Source: Desulfobacterales bacterium S7086C20 (GTDB lineage: Bacteria > Desulfobacterota > Desulfobacteria > Desulfobacterales > C00003060). From it: a stretch of 41,467 nt of DNA. The translations under genes were made by a program, and so were the position numbers. The stretch lies in the NCBI GenBank assembly GCA_001751075.1, contig MAVP01000003.1, positions 1-41,467 on the forward strand, given 5' to 3'. Shown here in pieces: positions 41,003 through 41,467 of the stretch. Under the pieces are notes generated by a model. That model ran no database searches. It saw only the letters and a program-made list of their open reading frames with translations, and was not told where the DNA came from. How positions within the stretch are numbered: position 1 is the stretch's first letter; every line of letters starts with the position of its first letter.

Positions 41003-41467
41003 TTACAATGCGCGGCCAAGCTCATCCGCCTCGGCTAATGCATGAAAGAGGGTTCTGGGCGACTTCGCATCGCCTATGATATGGACCTCAATGGCGGCTT
41101 CTTTAAACAATCCCAATGCCTGTCTATTCGGGCGCATTCCTTCTGAAAGCACGATATCGGTTATCATCTCTAATGTCTCAACTTGCCCTTTTAAAAGGAG
41201 CCTGATGCCATTTCCCAAAAACTCCTTGATAGTGGCACGTCTCATGAGCTGAACACCCGGCCGTTTCATCCTTTCCATCAAATAGGTTCTATCGTTTGGC
41301 GCCATCTCTTTTGCAAAGTGATCGCCACGATGCAAAACAAAGACCTCTTTTCCCGCCTCTGCAAGGAAGTCTGCTACCTGAAGGGCTGCCATATTCCCTC
41401 CAAGGACTACAACCCTATTGCCTGGGGTCGAATCGGATTGGAGTATATCGGTAATTGTATGAAGAAT
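41003..41467 (-). CDS. FAD/NAD(P)-dependent oxidoreductase, C-terminal part (5' end cut by the window)
   Basis: The last 154 residues of a larger enzyme; the frame is open to the window edge. It begins in an NAD(P)-binding Rossmann fold with GNRVVVLGGNMAALQVADFL, in which the dinucleotide motif is GGNxAA, and contains EVFVLHRGD and the final TDIVLSEGMRPNRQAL, typical of the pyridine-nucleotide disulphide and 2,4-dienoyl-CoA reductase / NADH:flavin oxidoreductase families. ATG 41392 is not the true start because coding continues upstream. The missing N-terminal part would decide the exact family. Confidence 0.8.
   Translation of the reverse strand: MLHTITDILQSDSTPGNRVVVLGGNMAALQVADFLAEAGKEVFVLHRGDHFAKEMAPNDRTYLMERMKRPGVQLMRRATIKEFLGNGIRLLLKGQVETLEMITDIVLSEGMRPNRQALGLFKEAAIEVHIIGDAKSPRTLFHALAEADELGRAL

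Overview
The window is a stretch of chromosome with 33 supported protein genes (one cut at each edge), two tRNAs, a leader-peptide attenuator and at least six short palindromic, MITE-like repeats. The gene set suggests an anaerobic member of the old Deltaproteobacteria (Desulfobacterota). It has hydrogenase maturation genes (hypA, hypE), a tungstate-type binding protein, a TPM/nucleotidyltransferase/LemA group, a GH57 branching enzyme with a DUF4912 protein, and many small palindromic elements. I cannot name the species from sequence alone.

Left part (1-10 kb). A LysM-type lytic transglycosylase (MltD-like, 5' cut) is followed by an integron attC-like site, a small A-rich SEC-C gene and tRNA-Arg(CCT). 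A long minus-strand operon then runs PilZ protein > UvrD/Rep-type helicase > rhomboid protease with a DnaJ-C-like tail > queD > queE > queC, the last three making preQ0 for queuosine. A stand-alone penicillin-binding transpeptidase diverges from the PilZ gene, with a consensus-like promoter on each side. dnaJ follows on the minus strand.

Middle-left (10-16.5 kb, plus strand). A TPM-domain protein, a nucleotidyltransferase-fold protein with an altered active-site motif, LemA, HypE, a PpiD/SurA-type periplasmic chaperone, HypA and a small membrane protein. Three palindromic elements sit between these genes.

Centre (16.6-29.6 kb, plus strand). This is the most striking part: a polyglucan gene cluster. 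It encodes a homologue of plant alpha-glucan, water dikinase (GWD); a second, PWD-like dikinase fused to an N-terminal xylose-isomerase-like TIM barrel; a second free TIM-barrel protein; a GH13 enzyme; a DUF4912 protein; a GH57 branching enzyme; and GlgA. The first four genes overlap or nearly touch, so they probably form one translationally coupled unit. Together they suggest that this bacterium makes a branched alpha-glucan and phosphorylates it in a plant-starch-like way. No glucan phosphatase, phosphorylase or glgC lies in the window.

Right part (29.8-41.5 kb). A DUF5658 membrane protein, tRNA-Val(GAC), pgsA, a three-gene exported-protein group (FlgT-like, TPR lipoprotein, LPP20-like), and leuA. 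Upstream of leuA is an unannotated 30-residue leader peptide very rich in leucine. It is followed by a terminator hairpin and a visible competing pairing, which is a classic leucine attenuator. An M24 peptidase, an orphan tungstate-binding protein (tupA), an orphan ParA ATPase, an unknown gene and a cut FAD/NAD oxidoreductase end the window.
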